Source of the DNA: Actinomycetes bacterium
GTDB lineage: Bacteria; Actinomycetota; Acidimicrobiia; Acidimicrobiales; Palsa-688
Assembly (NCBI GenBank): GCA_021827225.1
Contig: JAKAXG010000155.1
Span: forward strand, 1 to 8,431
Length of the DNA: 8,431 nucleotides
Reading direction: 5' to 3'
Shown here piece by piece: positions 1-6,771 of this stretch. The notes beneath the pieces were generated by a model, which had not been told where the DNA came from, ran no database searches, and worked only from the letters and a program-made list of their open reading frames with translations. A program made the position numbers and the translations under genes. How positions within the stretch are numbered: position 1 is the first letter of the stretch; each line of letters begins with the position of its first letter.

Positions 1-1
1 C

Positions 2-865
2 TTCCTAGGGCTGTACCTGGTGGTGTTCGTCGGGCTGTGGCTGTGGGGTCTGCGGGGAGGGCTCAGGACCACCGCCACCATCCTCTTCCCGTTCGTTCTC
101 ATCGCGGACATGGCGAACTCCCGCAGAGTCGCCTGGCTGATCCTCATGGGGGCCATGGTGGGCCTGTTCGCGGTAGGGCTGAAGACCCTTCCGGAGCGTC
201 GCAAGTTCCTGGTGCGCGCCCTGGTGGCGGGCTTGGTGGCAGCCGCGGTCTACCTCCCCGCCTTCTGGAACCATGACAGCGGCACCCTCGGGCAGCCGGC
301 CAGAGCAGTGCGCTCCGTGATATCTCCCGATCCCCGAGACAAGTCGTCCAACCTCTACCGCTACGAAGAGGACGCCAACCTCGTCCTCACCATCAAGGCC
401 TCCGGCAAGCTGGGCGCTGGCTTCGGGACACCCATCATGTACAGCCTGCCGATCGCCAACATCACCGGGATCGACAGCATGATCTCCTACATTCCCCACG
501 ACGGGCTGTTGTGGGTCTGGATGCGGATGGGGCTGCAGGGCGAGATCGTCTTCTGGTGCTTCGTGTCGGCGGCGATCGTAAAGGCGTCCCGGCTGGCGAA
601 GTCCGCCGACCGCCAGTTATCTCTCCTGGGCGCGGTGATCGTCTGCGCGCTCATCGCCTATGTGCTCATGGGCCACGAGGACATGGGCTTCGCGTGGATT
701 CGCATCGCCGGTGCCATGGGATGTCTGCTCGGGACCCTTGAGGCCGCGTCGAAGTACGCGACCGAGAACTCGATCCCCGAGGTGGAGGCTCCGGCGCGGC
801 GGCGGATGCCGCCCCGGCCCCCGGCGGTATGGGAGCGCAACGGGCTGGCCGAGGCTTCCCGCTAG
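2..865 (+). CDS. O-antigen ligase / Wzy-type polysaccharide polymerase, C-terminal part (5' end cut by window)
   Basis: The reading frame is open from base 2 to a TAG at 863-865 and shows 287 residues. The methionine at base 20 lies inside a membrane segment, so the true start is upstream. Visible parts are hydrophobic helices near residues 1-40, 43-62 and 70-85, then a polar, probably extracytoplasmic loop at about 88-165. That loop carries an RDKSSNLYRYEE-like stretch, a G-x-GFG turn (GAGFGT) and a YIPHDGLLWVWMRMG segment. Two or three further helices follow, then a Pro/Arg-rich tail of about 40 residues. This loop pattern (Arg/Asn-rich stretch, GFG, PHN-like motif before a WVW helix) is typical of the O-antigen ligase/Wzy superfamily, which polymerises or transfers polyprenyl-linked glycans outside the membrane. 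The family normally reads PHN; here it is PHD. The next gene starts 21 bp downstream. Ligase versus polymerase cannot be decided from sequence, but the surrounding glycosyltransferases favour a polymerase. Confidence 0.85.
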   Translation, partial: FLGLYLVVFVGLWLWGLRGGLRTTATILFPFVLIADMANSRRVAWLILMGAMVGLFAVGLKTLPERRKFLVRALVAGLVAAAVYLPAFWNHDSGTLGQPARAVRSVISPDPRDKSSNLYRYEEDANLVLTIKASGKLGAGFGTPIMYSLPIANITGIDSMISYIPHDGLLWVWMRMGLQGEIVFWCFVSAAIVKASRLAKSADRQLSLLGAVIVCALIAYVLMGHEDMGFAWIRIAGAMGCLLGTLEAASKYATENSIPEVEAPARRRMPPRPPAVWERNGLAEASR

Positions 866-873
866 ATCGGATC

Positions 874-880
874 AGGACGG
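874..880 (+). promoter_or_regulatory. Ribosome binding site for the first GT4 gene
   Basis: AGGACGG lies 6 nt before the ATG at 887, in the 21-bp gap after the polymerase-like gene. The later in-frame starts (GTG at 926, ATG at 941) have no comparable purine run at suitable spacing, so this site favours the start at 887. Confidence 0.55.
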
Positions 881-886
881 ACGGCC

Positions 887-2158
887 ATGCACGTATCATC
901 ACTTTCCGCCGAGCCTCGGTCCCATGTGAACAATCGGGCGATGGTCGATGTCCTGTTCATGCAGTCGCAGGCCTACTTCGGCTCCGACTCCATGATCCAT
1001 TCCCTGATCATGCGCGAGCTGGATCGCAGTCGCTTCCGGGTACACGTGGCCTGCAACCGTGGCAGTGGGGGGCGCAAGTCGGCATCCCTGGCCGCTCTCG
1101 AACAGATCCCCGGGCTGATCGTACGGCCCACCGACTTCGGGCCCACAGTCAATGCCCGCAGCCACGGGCAGATCGCCTCGGACCTGGCTCGGACGGGTCC
1201 GGGGGCGGTAATCGACCTGGCCGGCCTGGTTCGCTACGCCCGGAGGAACCGCATCGCCATCGTCCACGGCACCGAGAAGCCGCGGGATGCGTTCTACGGT
1301 CTCCTCCTGGCCCGGGCCGTCGGCGCCAGGGCCGTCACCCACCTTCACGTGGGGATCGAGGACTGGATCAGCCCGTTGACGCGCTGGGCCATGGCTCGCG
1401 ACGACGGTCTAATAGCCGTGTCGCAGTTCGTCGCGGCCACTGCAATCGCCAAGGGTTACTCCGCTGAGCGGACGAGCTGGGTGCTGAATGGCGTTGATGC
1501 CAGCCGCTGGGATCCCGACACGGACGGGCGTCCCCTGCGACGCGAACTGGGTCTACCCGAAGAGATCCCGGTGATCAGCATCATCTCCCGCTTGTTCCCG
1601 TGGAAGGGTCACGGCATCCTGCTCGAAGCGCTGGCCAAGGTGAAGGCGGACGGCCTTCCCTTCAAGCTGTTGGTGGCCGGCGAGGACGACCCCCGGGCTA
1701 CCCCCGGAGGCGGTAGCTACCTCGCTCAGATCCGGAACCAAGCCGAGGGCCTGGGCTTGGCCGATGACGTCGTCTTCACCGGCTTCCGCCGGGACGTCGA
1801 GGCTCTGCTGGCTGCCACCGACATCTACGCCATGCCTTCTTTTGAGGAGCCCTGCGCGGTCGCTTTCCTGGAGGCCATGGCCATGGCCCGGCCCGTCGTG
1901 GCCCTCGCCAGCGGCGGGACGCCGCAGCTCGTCGAACACGGACGCAGCGGCCTCCTCTCGGCACCCGACGACATCGACGCGCTCGCCGCCAACGTGGCCA
2001 TGCTGCTCCACGACCCCGACGCCCGCCGCCGGATGGGCTGCGAGGCTCGCCGGGATGTGGAACGTTACTTCACGCCGCGGCGGCTGGCGGCGGATGTGGA
2101 AGCCATCTACGACCGTTTGCTCGACCCGCGACCAATCGGAGGTCCAGGGCCGTGGTGA
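887..2158 (+). CDS. GT4-family glycosyltransferase with canonical EX7E motif
   Basis: Predicted 423-residue cytoplasmic or membrane-associated retaining glycosyltransferase of GT-B fold, moving a sugar from a nucleotide donor to a growing lipid-linked glycan; donor and acceptor are unknown. The first beta strand is VDVLFMQSQ at about 20-28, followed by a GSDSMIHSL helix start. The acceptor domain ends with an IAVSQF strand and an NGVD motif (201-204). The donor domain opens with SIISRLFPWKGH (231-242), where R235 and K240 sit where the family binds the donor diphosphate. EX7E is intact (E321 and E329, in FEEPCAVAFLEAMAM), followed by GGTPQLVEHGRSGLL. Length is normal for GT4. The 19 residues before the first strand look disordered, so a start at 926 or 941 is possible, but 887 has the better ribosome binding site. 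The TGA overlaps the next gene. This is the only one of the five GT4 enzymes here with the textbook glutamate pair. Confidence 0.92.
   Translation: MHVSSLSAEPRSHVNNRAMVDVLFMQSQAYFGSDSMIHSLIMRELDRSRFRVHVACNRGSGGRKSASLAALEQIPGLIVRPTDFGPTVNARSHGQIASDLARTGPGAVIDLAGLVRYARRNRIAIVHGTEKPRDAFYGLLLARAVGARAVTHLHVGIEDWISPLTRWAMARDDGLIAVSQFVAATAIAKGYSAERTSWVLNGVDASRWDPDTDGRPLRRELGLPEEIPVISIISRLFPWKGHGILLEALAKVKADGLPFKLLVAGEDDPRATPGGGSYLAQIRNQAEGLGLADDVVFTGFRRDVEALLAATDIYAMPSFEEPCAVAFLEAMAMARPVVALASGGTPQLVEHGRSGLLSAPDDIDALAANVAMLLHDPDARRRMGCEARRDVERYFTPRRLAADVEAIYDRLLDPRPIGGPGPW
2138..2143 (+). promoter_or_regulatory. Ribosome binding site within the end of the preceding gene
   Basis: GGAGGT lies 8 nt before the GTG at 2152 and 11 nt before the GTG at 2155. 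It sits inside the last codons of the upstream glycosyltransferase. The spacing favours 2152 as the start and suggests translational coupling. Confidence 0.6.
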
Positions 2159-3234
2159 GAGCTCTCATGCTGGTGTCGGCCAGCGTCGACGAAGCATTGC
2201 GACACCAAGTCGCCCAGGGCACCAGACCGACGCCTGAATACCTGAAGCTCGAGCAGGTCCACGGAGTCCAGCTGCTCGACTGGTCCCGCGCCGGCTTCGG
2301 TCCGGGACGTCGATCGGTAGGCCGTTCTCTCCGGCACGCGTTGGCCGCTCTCCACACCCGGCCGGGGGCCGACGTCATCTTCTCCGACGGCGAGCATGTG
2401 GGCGTGCCGCTGGCGGTGGCTATGGATGCGATGCGGATCCGGGTGCCGCACATGGTCATCGGCCATCACCTCCTGACCCCTGCCAAGGAGCGGGTGTTCC
2501 GCCACCTCCGGGCGGCCAGGCGGATCGACCGGGTGGTCGTGCACTCGTCCAACCAGGTCGCTGCTGTCGTGGACCGGCTGGGATTCCGTCCCGAGCAGGT
2601 GGTCGTCGTTCCCTACGGGGTTGATGCCGCCTTCTGGGCCGGCGGCTCCGCCGGGGCTGAAGAGGACGGGCTGGTTGTCTCAGCCGGCCGGGAGCACCGC
2701 GACTACCGGACCCTGGTGGAAGCCCTGCCGGCAGGCGTTCGGTTGTCCATCGCCGACCACAGCCTGTACACGCCCCACGCCACCCGGCGGGACCCCCTGC
2801 AGTGGCCGGACCGCGTCGAGCGGGTCGGCGTTGATCCCCGGGGGCTGCGCGACCTGTACCGTCGGGCCAGTGTGGTCGCCGTCCCGGTGATGCGCAGCAC
2901 CATGCCGGCCGGGATCACCACCCTCCTCGAGGCCATGGCCATGGGCAAGGCCGTGGTGGTGACCGAGACCCCGGAACTGGCCGGGGTGGTGGCCGACGGC
3001 CGGACCGGCCTTACTGTCCCAGCCGGCGACACCGCTGCGATGAGGTCCGCCCTCGAGGTCCTGCTCGACTCCCCTGAGCTGCGCCGGAGGCTGGGCAAAA
3101 GGGCCCGGCAGGCGGTGCTCGAGCGATACGACGTAGACCTCTACGCCGCAGCTCTGGCTGCCCACGTGCGCGACCTGGCCGGGCACCCTATGACCCCGGC
3201 TACGGCGGCGCCGGATCGTCCCGGGTGCCGGTGA
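2152..3234 (+). CDS. GT4-family glycosyltransferase, RDY-type subfamily lacking the first EX7E glutamate
   Basis: Predicted 360-residue GT-B glycosyltransferase acting in assembly of the same glycan; substrate unknown. The acceptor domain is short (about 1-155) and ends in VVVPYGVD (151-158). The donor domain begins with SAGREHRDYRTLVEAL (177-192), where Arg residues replace the usual R-x-x-x-x-KG. It continues to GLRDLYRRASVVAVPV, then PAGITTLLEAMAMGKAVV (252-269). Here E260 matches the second glutamate of EX7E, but the first position is P252. This ExRDYxTL plus AGxTTLLEAMAxGK pattern recurs in a GT4 subgroup as I know it, so the enzyme is probably active rather than decayed. A typical VVADGRTGLTVPAGD loop follows. 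The gene starts at GTG 2152, or at GTG 2155, which would give a GTGA overlap with the previous stop. Its own TGA overlaps the next gene in the same way. The last 20 or so residues are Pro/Ala-rich and probably disordered. Confidence 0.88.
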   Translation: MVRALMLVSASVDEALRHQVAQGTRPTPEYLKLEQVHGVQLLDWSRAGFGPGRRSVGRSLRHALAALHTRPGADVIFSDGEHVGVPLAVAMDAMRIRVPHMVIGHHLLTPAKERVFRHLRAARRIDRVVVHSSNQVAAVVDRLGFRPEQVVVVPYGVDAAFWAGGSAGAEEDGLVVSAGREHRDYRTLVEALPAGVRLSIADHSLYTPHATRRDPLQWPDRVERVGVDPRGLRDLYRRASVVAVPVMRSTMPAGITTLLEAMAMGKAVVVTETPELAGVVADGRTGLTVPAGDTAAMRSALEVLLDSPELRRRLGKRARQAVLERYDVDLYAAALAAHVRDLAGHPMTPATAAPDRPGCR

Positions 3235-4367
3235 GAGCCTCCGGCGCCCCGCCCAGACAGGCTGCGGGGCCAACCTACCGCTTCGGCTTCGCCATGACCA
3301 CGTCCGTGGGCAACTCGGTCGTGGTTCAGAACCTTCGCAAGTACACCACCGGGGATCCCACGGTAGAGACCGTCTGGGCGCCGATCACCCACTGGATGGA
3401 TCCCGACCCGTACCGCTGGCTGCCGGGACCGCTGCACAGCCAGGCGGTCCTCAACGCCGAGACCAGGGAGCTGAGAAGGCAGTGGGGACGGCTGGACGCG
3501 GTGGTCGTGCACGCGTTCCAGCTGTTCGCCTACCTGGCCACATTCAAACGCCTCGGCGGTGGCCCGCTGCTGGCGATATCCCAGGACTACGCACCGATTT
3601 CCGACACCGCCTTCCTCCGGGCAGTCGGACAGGAAGTGCGTGACGGCTGGCGCCGGGATGCCCGCCTCTGGGCGGAGCGCGCTTATACCCGTCGCGCCGA
3701 TCTGGTTCTGGCCCGCACCGAGTGGGCAGCCCGGGCTTTCATCGACGAGTGCCGGGTGGCGAGTGACAGGGTACATTTCTCTCCCCATGGGGTGGACCTC
3801 GCCATATGGCAGCGCCCGACCCAACGCTCCGCCAACCGAGCGCCCCGCCTCCTCTTCGTCGGAAACGACTTCGAGCGGAAGGGCGGTCCCCTGCTGCTGG
3901 ACGTGTTCCGCCGACTTCTGATCGGCCGGGCCGAGCTCCATCTTCTGACCAGTAACCCCCCGGCGGAGTTGCCTCCCGGGGTGGTGGTACACGAGCGACA
4001 GCCGGCCAACAGCCCCGGGCTGCGCAACATCTACCTCGGGTGCGACATCGCGGTGCTGCCCACCAGGGGCGACTACTCCCCGCTGGCCCTGATGGAGGCC
4101 ATGGCCTGTGGGCTGCCCGTCGTATCCACACCTGTCGGGGGTGTACCGGAGATCGTGGCCGACGGGCGGACCGGTCTCCTGGTGCCTGTCGGCGACGGGA
4201 GGGCGCTGGGAGAGGCTCTGCTCCGCCTAGTCGACGGACCGTTGCTCGCCGCGGAGATGGGTCGGGCCGGCCGGCGACGGGTGGAGGCACTGTTCTCGGC
4301 GGAGGACAACGCAGCCAGGATGATGGAGCGCCTCAAGGCCGCAGTGCAACGCCGCGGTTCCCTATAA
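3225..4367 (+). CDS. GT4-family glycosyltransferase, LPTRGD / RKGG subfamily (paralogue of 5637-6746)
   Basis: Predicted 380-residue GT-B glycosyltransferase. After a 17-residue polar leader, the first strand is YRFGFAM (18-24), with a TTSVGNSVVVQNL loop. The acceptor domain includes AISQDYAPIS (117-126) and SPHGVD (186-191). The donor domain has LLFVGNDFERKGG (209-221; R218 and K219 in the donor-phosphate position) and YLGCDIAVLPTRGDYSPLALMEAMACG. The EX7E motif is present as D283 and E291, an Asp-for-Glu variant. It resembles the minus-strand gene at 5637-6746 along its whole length, sharing the RFxF first strand, the S-x-D-x-x-P motif, the DFxRKGG motif and LPTRGD. Start codons are GTG at 3225 or 3231; the latter gives a GTGA overlap with the upstream stop. 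There is no strong ribosome binding site, so translation is probably coupled. It is the last gene of the plus-strand string, ending 13 bp before the stop of the convergent gene. Donor and acceptor are unknown. Confidence 0.9.
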   Translation: MPVRASGAPPRQAAGPTYRFGFAMTTSVGNSVVVQNLRKYTTGDPTVETVWAPITHWMDPDPYRWLPGPLHSQAVLNAETRELRRQWGRLDAVVVHAFQLFAYLATFKRLGGGPLLAISQDYAPISDTAFLRAVGQEVRDGWRRDARLWAERAYTRRADLVLARTEWAARAFIDECRVASDRVHFSPHGVDLAIWQRPTQRSANRAPRLLFVGNDFERKGGPLLLDVFRRLLIGRAELHLLTSNPPAELPPGVVVHERQPANSPGLRNIYLGCDIAVLPTRGDYSPLALMEAMACGLPVVSTPVGGVPEIVADGRTGLLVPVGDGRALGEALLRLVDGPLLAAEMGRAGRRRVEALFSAEDNAARMMERLKAAVQRRGSL

Positions 4368-4380
4368 GAGTCGGCTTTCG
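4368..4380. other. Convergent intergenic gap of 13 bp between two operons
   Basis: The TAA at 4365-4367 on the plus strand and the TGA (read on the minus strand) at 4381-4383 are separated by only these 13 bases. A weak imperfect inverted repeat spans the junction: AGAG-T-CGG at 4367-4374 against CCGCTCT at 4384-4390, one bulged base, 9-nt loop. It has no T-tract on either side, so I do not call it a terminator. The two transcripts must overlap at their 3' ends unless termination happens inside a coding region. Confidence 0.7.
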
Positions 4381-5640
4381 TCACCGCTCTCGGGCTGGCC
4401 GCAGTCCCAGGGTGAGTGGCGTGGTCGGTGACAGCGCAGGTCGGCCCGATCGAACAGCTGCGCCGTAGAGCTCCTCCATCTGGGATGCGGCCCGCTCCCA
4501 GGTGTAACGGGTCTCGACCAGGCGGCGACCCTGCCGACCGAGGCGTGACGCGGCGACCGGATCGGCCAGCAGACTCACCACCGCCTCGGCGAACACGACC
4601 GGTCGATCCTGAGCAATTAGAAGATGCTCCCTGTCCCGGGCGTCGATGCCTTCACTGCCCAGAGGCGTGGAGACGATCGCCTTGCCCATGGACAGGGCCT
4701 CCAGAACCTTCAGCCGGGTACCTCCGCCCATCCGGATGGGAGCCACGCAGACCGCCGCTCTCCGCACGTAAGGACGCAGGTCCGGCACCCGGCCCGTCAC
4801 TGTCACCCCATCTCGGCGCAGCGCCGCGAAGTGTTCAGCGTCACCGTCGCCGACGACGGTGAGGGTGGCGCCCGGTCTGCGGCGGCGGATGAGCGGGAAG
4901 ATGGAGTCCACGAGATGTAGTGCGGCGTCGAAGTTCGGCCGATAGGACAGCAGCCCTGTGAAGACCAGGCTGTCCGGCACTATCGCGTCCGATCCAGGAG
5001 CGAAGAAGTCCGGGTCGACCGCGTTGGGAACGGTGAAAGCGGGCGTCCCCGGCGTCGCGGCTCTTACGAGGGCGAGTTCCCGGTCGGATACAACGGCGCA
5101 CCCGTCAGCGCGGTGCCAGACGCGGTGCTCGTAGGATCGGTACTTCAGGTACTCGAGGCTGTTGAACGCTCGGCGGACCGCCGTCCGCTCCGCCCGGCGC
5201 ATCCGGTCGAGCATCTCGTACTCGATGTTGTGCGCATTGACCACCAGCGCCGGTCCCGAGGGGATCCGCAGCGAAGCGAGTTGGCTGCCTTCCAGCTGGA
5301 TGACATCGAAGCGCTCGGCGTGGACGATGCTGTCGAGTCCCGATTGGAGCTGCGCGGAACGGACCTCGGCGGCCAGGAACGGCAGGGGGCCGACCACCGC
5401 CCGCGCTTGTCGGACACGCCGCGCCCTCCGGGATCGCCCGGGTTGGGCGACCGTCCGCAGCGAGAGGCCGGGTACCTCTGTGGCGAGGGCCTCGACCCTG
5501 TCTCGATCGGCCGCCGCCGCCGGGCACAGCAGCGTCACGTCGTGGCGTCGGGCGATGTGACGCAGCAACTGGAAGGTGCGCATGCCCGATCCCCAGGTCG
5601 GGGGGTAGGGGACGCCTCCCGCCAGCACGAGGATCTTCAT
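4381..5640 (-). CDS. GT4-family glycosyltransferase, GGGTRxKxLEA (WbuB/Stp1-like) subfamily
   Basis: Predicted 419-residue GT-B glycosyltransferase. It opens with MKILVLAGGVPYPPTWGSGMRTFQLL, in which the P-x-P-P-x-x-G-x-x-x-R loop is characteristic. The acceptor domain contains FDVIQLEGSQLA (111-122) and NAHNIEYE (135-142). An AVVSDRE strand and VPNAVDPDFF (204-213) lead into the donor domain, with LVFTGLLSYRPNFDAALHLVDSIFPLI (225-251) and GDGD (264-267). The usual EX7E site reads GGGTRLKVLEALSMGKAIVSTPLGSEGI (305-332), keeping the second glutamate (E314) and replacing the first with Gly. This is the normal form for the subfamily that includes the PEP-CTERM/exosortase-associated sugar transferase group, so it is not a defect. 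No exosortase or PEP-CTERM gene is visible here, so that functional link should not be assumed. The ATG at 5640 overlaps the upstream stop as ATGA. The Pro/Arg-rich last 20 residues are probably flexible. It ends the minus-strand string. Confidence 0.9.
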   Translation of the reverse strand: MKILVLAGGVPYPPTWGSGMRTFQLLRHIARRHDVTLLCPAAAADRDRVEALATEVPGLSLRTVAQPGRSRRARRVRQARAVVGPLPFLAAEVRSAQLQSGLDSIVHAERFDVIQLEGSQLASLRIPSGPALVVNAHNIEYEMLDRMRRAERTAVRRAFNSLEYLKYRSYEHRVWHRADGCAVVSDRELALVRAATPGTPAFTVPNAVDPDFFAPGSDAIVPDSLVFTGLLSYRPNFDAALHLVDSIFPLIRRRRPGATLTVVGDGDAEHFAALRRDGVTVTGRVPDLRPYVRRAAVCVAPIRMGGGTRLKVLEALSMGKAIVSTPLGSEGIDARDREHLLIAQDRPVVFAEAVVSLLADPVAASRLGRQGRRLVETRYTWERAASQMEELYGAAVRSGRPALSPTTPLTLGLRPARER

Positions 5641-6746
5641 CGGGAGACCACCTGCTCGGCGCCGGCCGCCGCCTGCCGCATCAGCTGAAAGATGCGGCGG
5701 CAGTTCGCCACCGAGTCGTGCTCCGCCTCGGCCAGGCGGCGGCTGAGGGCCCCCATCTCCTGCAGCCGCCGGCGGTCGCGGGCCAGGGAGGCAAGCGCGG
5801 CGGCGAGTGCCCGCGGGTCGGCCGGTGGAACCAGGATCCCGTTCCGGCCGTCGCTGACCATGTCCGGGATGGAGCCCACTGTGGTGGACACGATGGCCAG
5901 CCCGCTGGCCATGGCTTCGGCGATGACCAGCGGGGTGCAGTCGCCCCGGGTGGGCAGCACGAACACGTCGGCCCGGCCGTACAGGTCGGCCATCGCCGCA
6001 GAGTTGGGATCGACACCGGAATACACCGAAACCCCGGCACCGGGGTGGGTTGGAACCTGTCCGGGCGAGGAGGTGACGATATCCACCTCGATGGCGCCGC
6101 CGAGGGACCTGACCGCCTCCAACAAATCCAAGCCACCCTTCCGGATGAAGTCCCCCCCGACGAACAGGAGCCGGAGCGGGCCATCGTGGCCGGCAGCCCG
6201 TGGCCTGAAGCGGGACAGCTGTACTCCCGGGTAGATCGGGTGTACCCGGTCAGGGGCCATCCCGTAGTCATTGACGAGAGAGTCCGCCGCCCACTGTGAC
6301 CACGTGACCGTCGCTGCTGCACCCGCCAGGGCCCGGCGGTTGACCCGCAGCTTGGCCCATTCCACCGGCCTGGCCTGCTGGCGGTGGCCGTACGCCTCAG
6401 CCTGACTGTCGAAGTTGAGAGGAGTGGCGTCGAGCGATATCACGGTGGGCACCCGTCGCATCGCGGCCCGGAGGAACAGCGCGGCGACCTGGGTGTGTAT
6501 GAAGACACAGTCGGCCGGGCGGCGACCGAGATCCTGCCGGAGGGCACGGCGGGCCGCCCAACTGGTCTGGACGGACCAGTTGCGTACCAGCGGCAGCGGG
6601 CGTACGCCGGGAGTTTCACCGGGACGTACCTTCAAGAGGGTCGCATCGATGTCGGGCTCAGCGGCGCGAGCTGACGCGATGTTCAACGAGTGCACAGTAT
6701 GGCCGAGGCCCTGTTCCAGGACGAAGACGAAGCGGAACGGGGTCAT
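5637..6746 (-). CDS. GT4-family glycosyltransferase, LPTRGD / RKGG subfamily (paralogue of 3225-4367)
   Basis: Predicted 369-residue GT-B glycosyltransferase. The first strand FRFVFVLEQGLGH (4-16) starts almost directly at the ATG, without the leader seen in its paralogue. The acceptor domain has CVFIHTQ (80-86), VISLDATPLNFD (102-113) and IYPGVQLSRF (171-180). The donor domain has LRLLFVGGDFIRKGG (191-205; R202, K203) and DLYGRADVFVLPTRGDCTPLVIAEAMASG. In the latter, D269 and E277 form an Asp-for-Glu version of EX7E. This is followed by GSIPDMVSDGRNGILVP. The match to the plus-strand gene at 3225-4367 extends through both domains, so both probably belong to one subfamily with related donors (inference). 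It lies 25 bp after the GT26 gene and its TGA overlaps the next start as ATGA. Substrate is unknown. Confidence 0.9.
   Translation of the reverse strand: MTPFRFVFVLEQGLGHTVHSLNIASARAAEPDIDATLLKVRPGETPGVRPLPLVRNWSVQTSWAARRALRQDLGRRPADCVFIHTQVAALFLRAAMRRVPTVISLDATPLNFDSQAEAYGHRQQARPVEWAKLRVNRRALAGAAATVTWSQWAADSLVNDYGMAPDRVHPIYPGVQLSRFRPRAAGHDGPLRLLFVGGDFIRKGGLDLLEAVRSLGGAIEVDIVTSSPGQVPTHPGAGVSVYSGVDPNSAAMADLYGRADVFVLPTRGDCTPLVIAEAMASGLAIVSTTVGSIPDMVSDGRNGILVPPADPRALAAALASLARDRRRLQEMGALSRRLAEAEHDSVANCRRIFQLMRQAAAGAEQVVSR
5648..5653 (-). promoter_or_regulatory. Ribosome binding site for the gene starting at 5640
   Basis: Read on the minus strand, AGGTGG lies 7 nt before the ATG at 5640, inside the 3' end of the preceding glycosyltransferase gene. 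It confirms the ATGA-coupled start. Confidence 0.6.
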
Positions 6747-6753
6747 GGTCTCG

Positions 6754-6758
6754 CCCTT
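6754..6758 (-). promoter_or_regulatory. Ribosome binding site for the gene starting at 6746
   Basis: Read on the minus strand, AAGGG lies 7 nt before the ATG at 6746, within the 25-bp gap after the GT26 gene. It supports that start. Confidence 0.5.
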
Positions 6759-6771
6759 GCCGTGATGCGGA

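Noticed and set aside
617..619. TTA leucine codon in the polymerase-like gene, as a possible bldA-type control point
   Set aside because: TTA control applies to Streptomyces and close relatives; nothing here shows that the organism belongs to that group, and single rare codons occur by chance.
829..1467. Plus-strand open frame of 212 codons across the first GT4 start
   Set aside because: It is a frame shadow with Arg/Gly/Pro/His-rich composition, and it overlaps a well-supported GT4 gene.
1873..1888. Perfect 16-bp palindrome GGCCATGGCCATGGCC, nearly repeated at 2931-2945
   Set aside because: It encodes the conserved Glu-Ala-Met-Ala-Met segment of GT4 enzymes in GC-rich codons; the repetition follows from protein conservation and does not suggest an operator.
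3141..3992. Long open frame on the minus strand, antisense to two GT4 genes (283 codons)
   Set aside because: It is antisense to a gene with clear GT4 motifs; its translation is Gly/Arg/His/Pro-rich with no recognisable domain, as expected for non-coding frames in GC-rich DNA.
4367..4390. Imperfect inverted repeat at the convergent junction as a bidirectional terminator
   Set aside because: The stem is 7 bp with a bulge, the loop is 9 nt, and there is no T-tract on either side.
4381..5640. Link to a PEP-CTERM/exosortase sorting system because of the Stp1-like glycosyltransferase
   Set aside because: The GGGTRxKxLEA pattern is widespread among polysaccharide-locus GT4 enzymes, and no exosortase, PEP-CTERM protein or associated gene is visible in the window.
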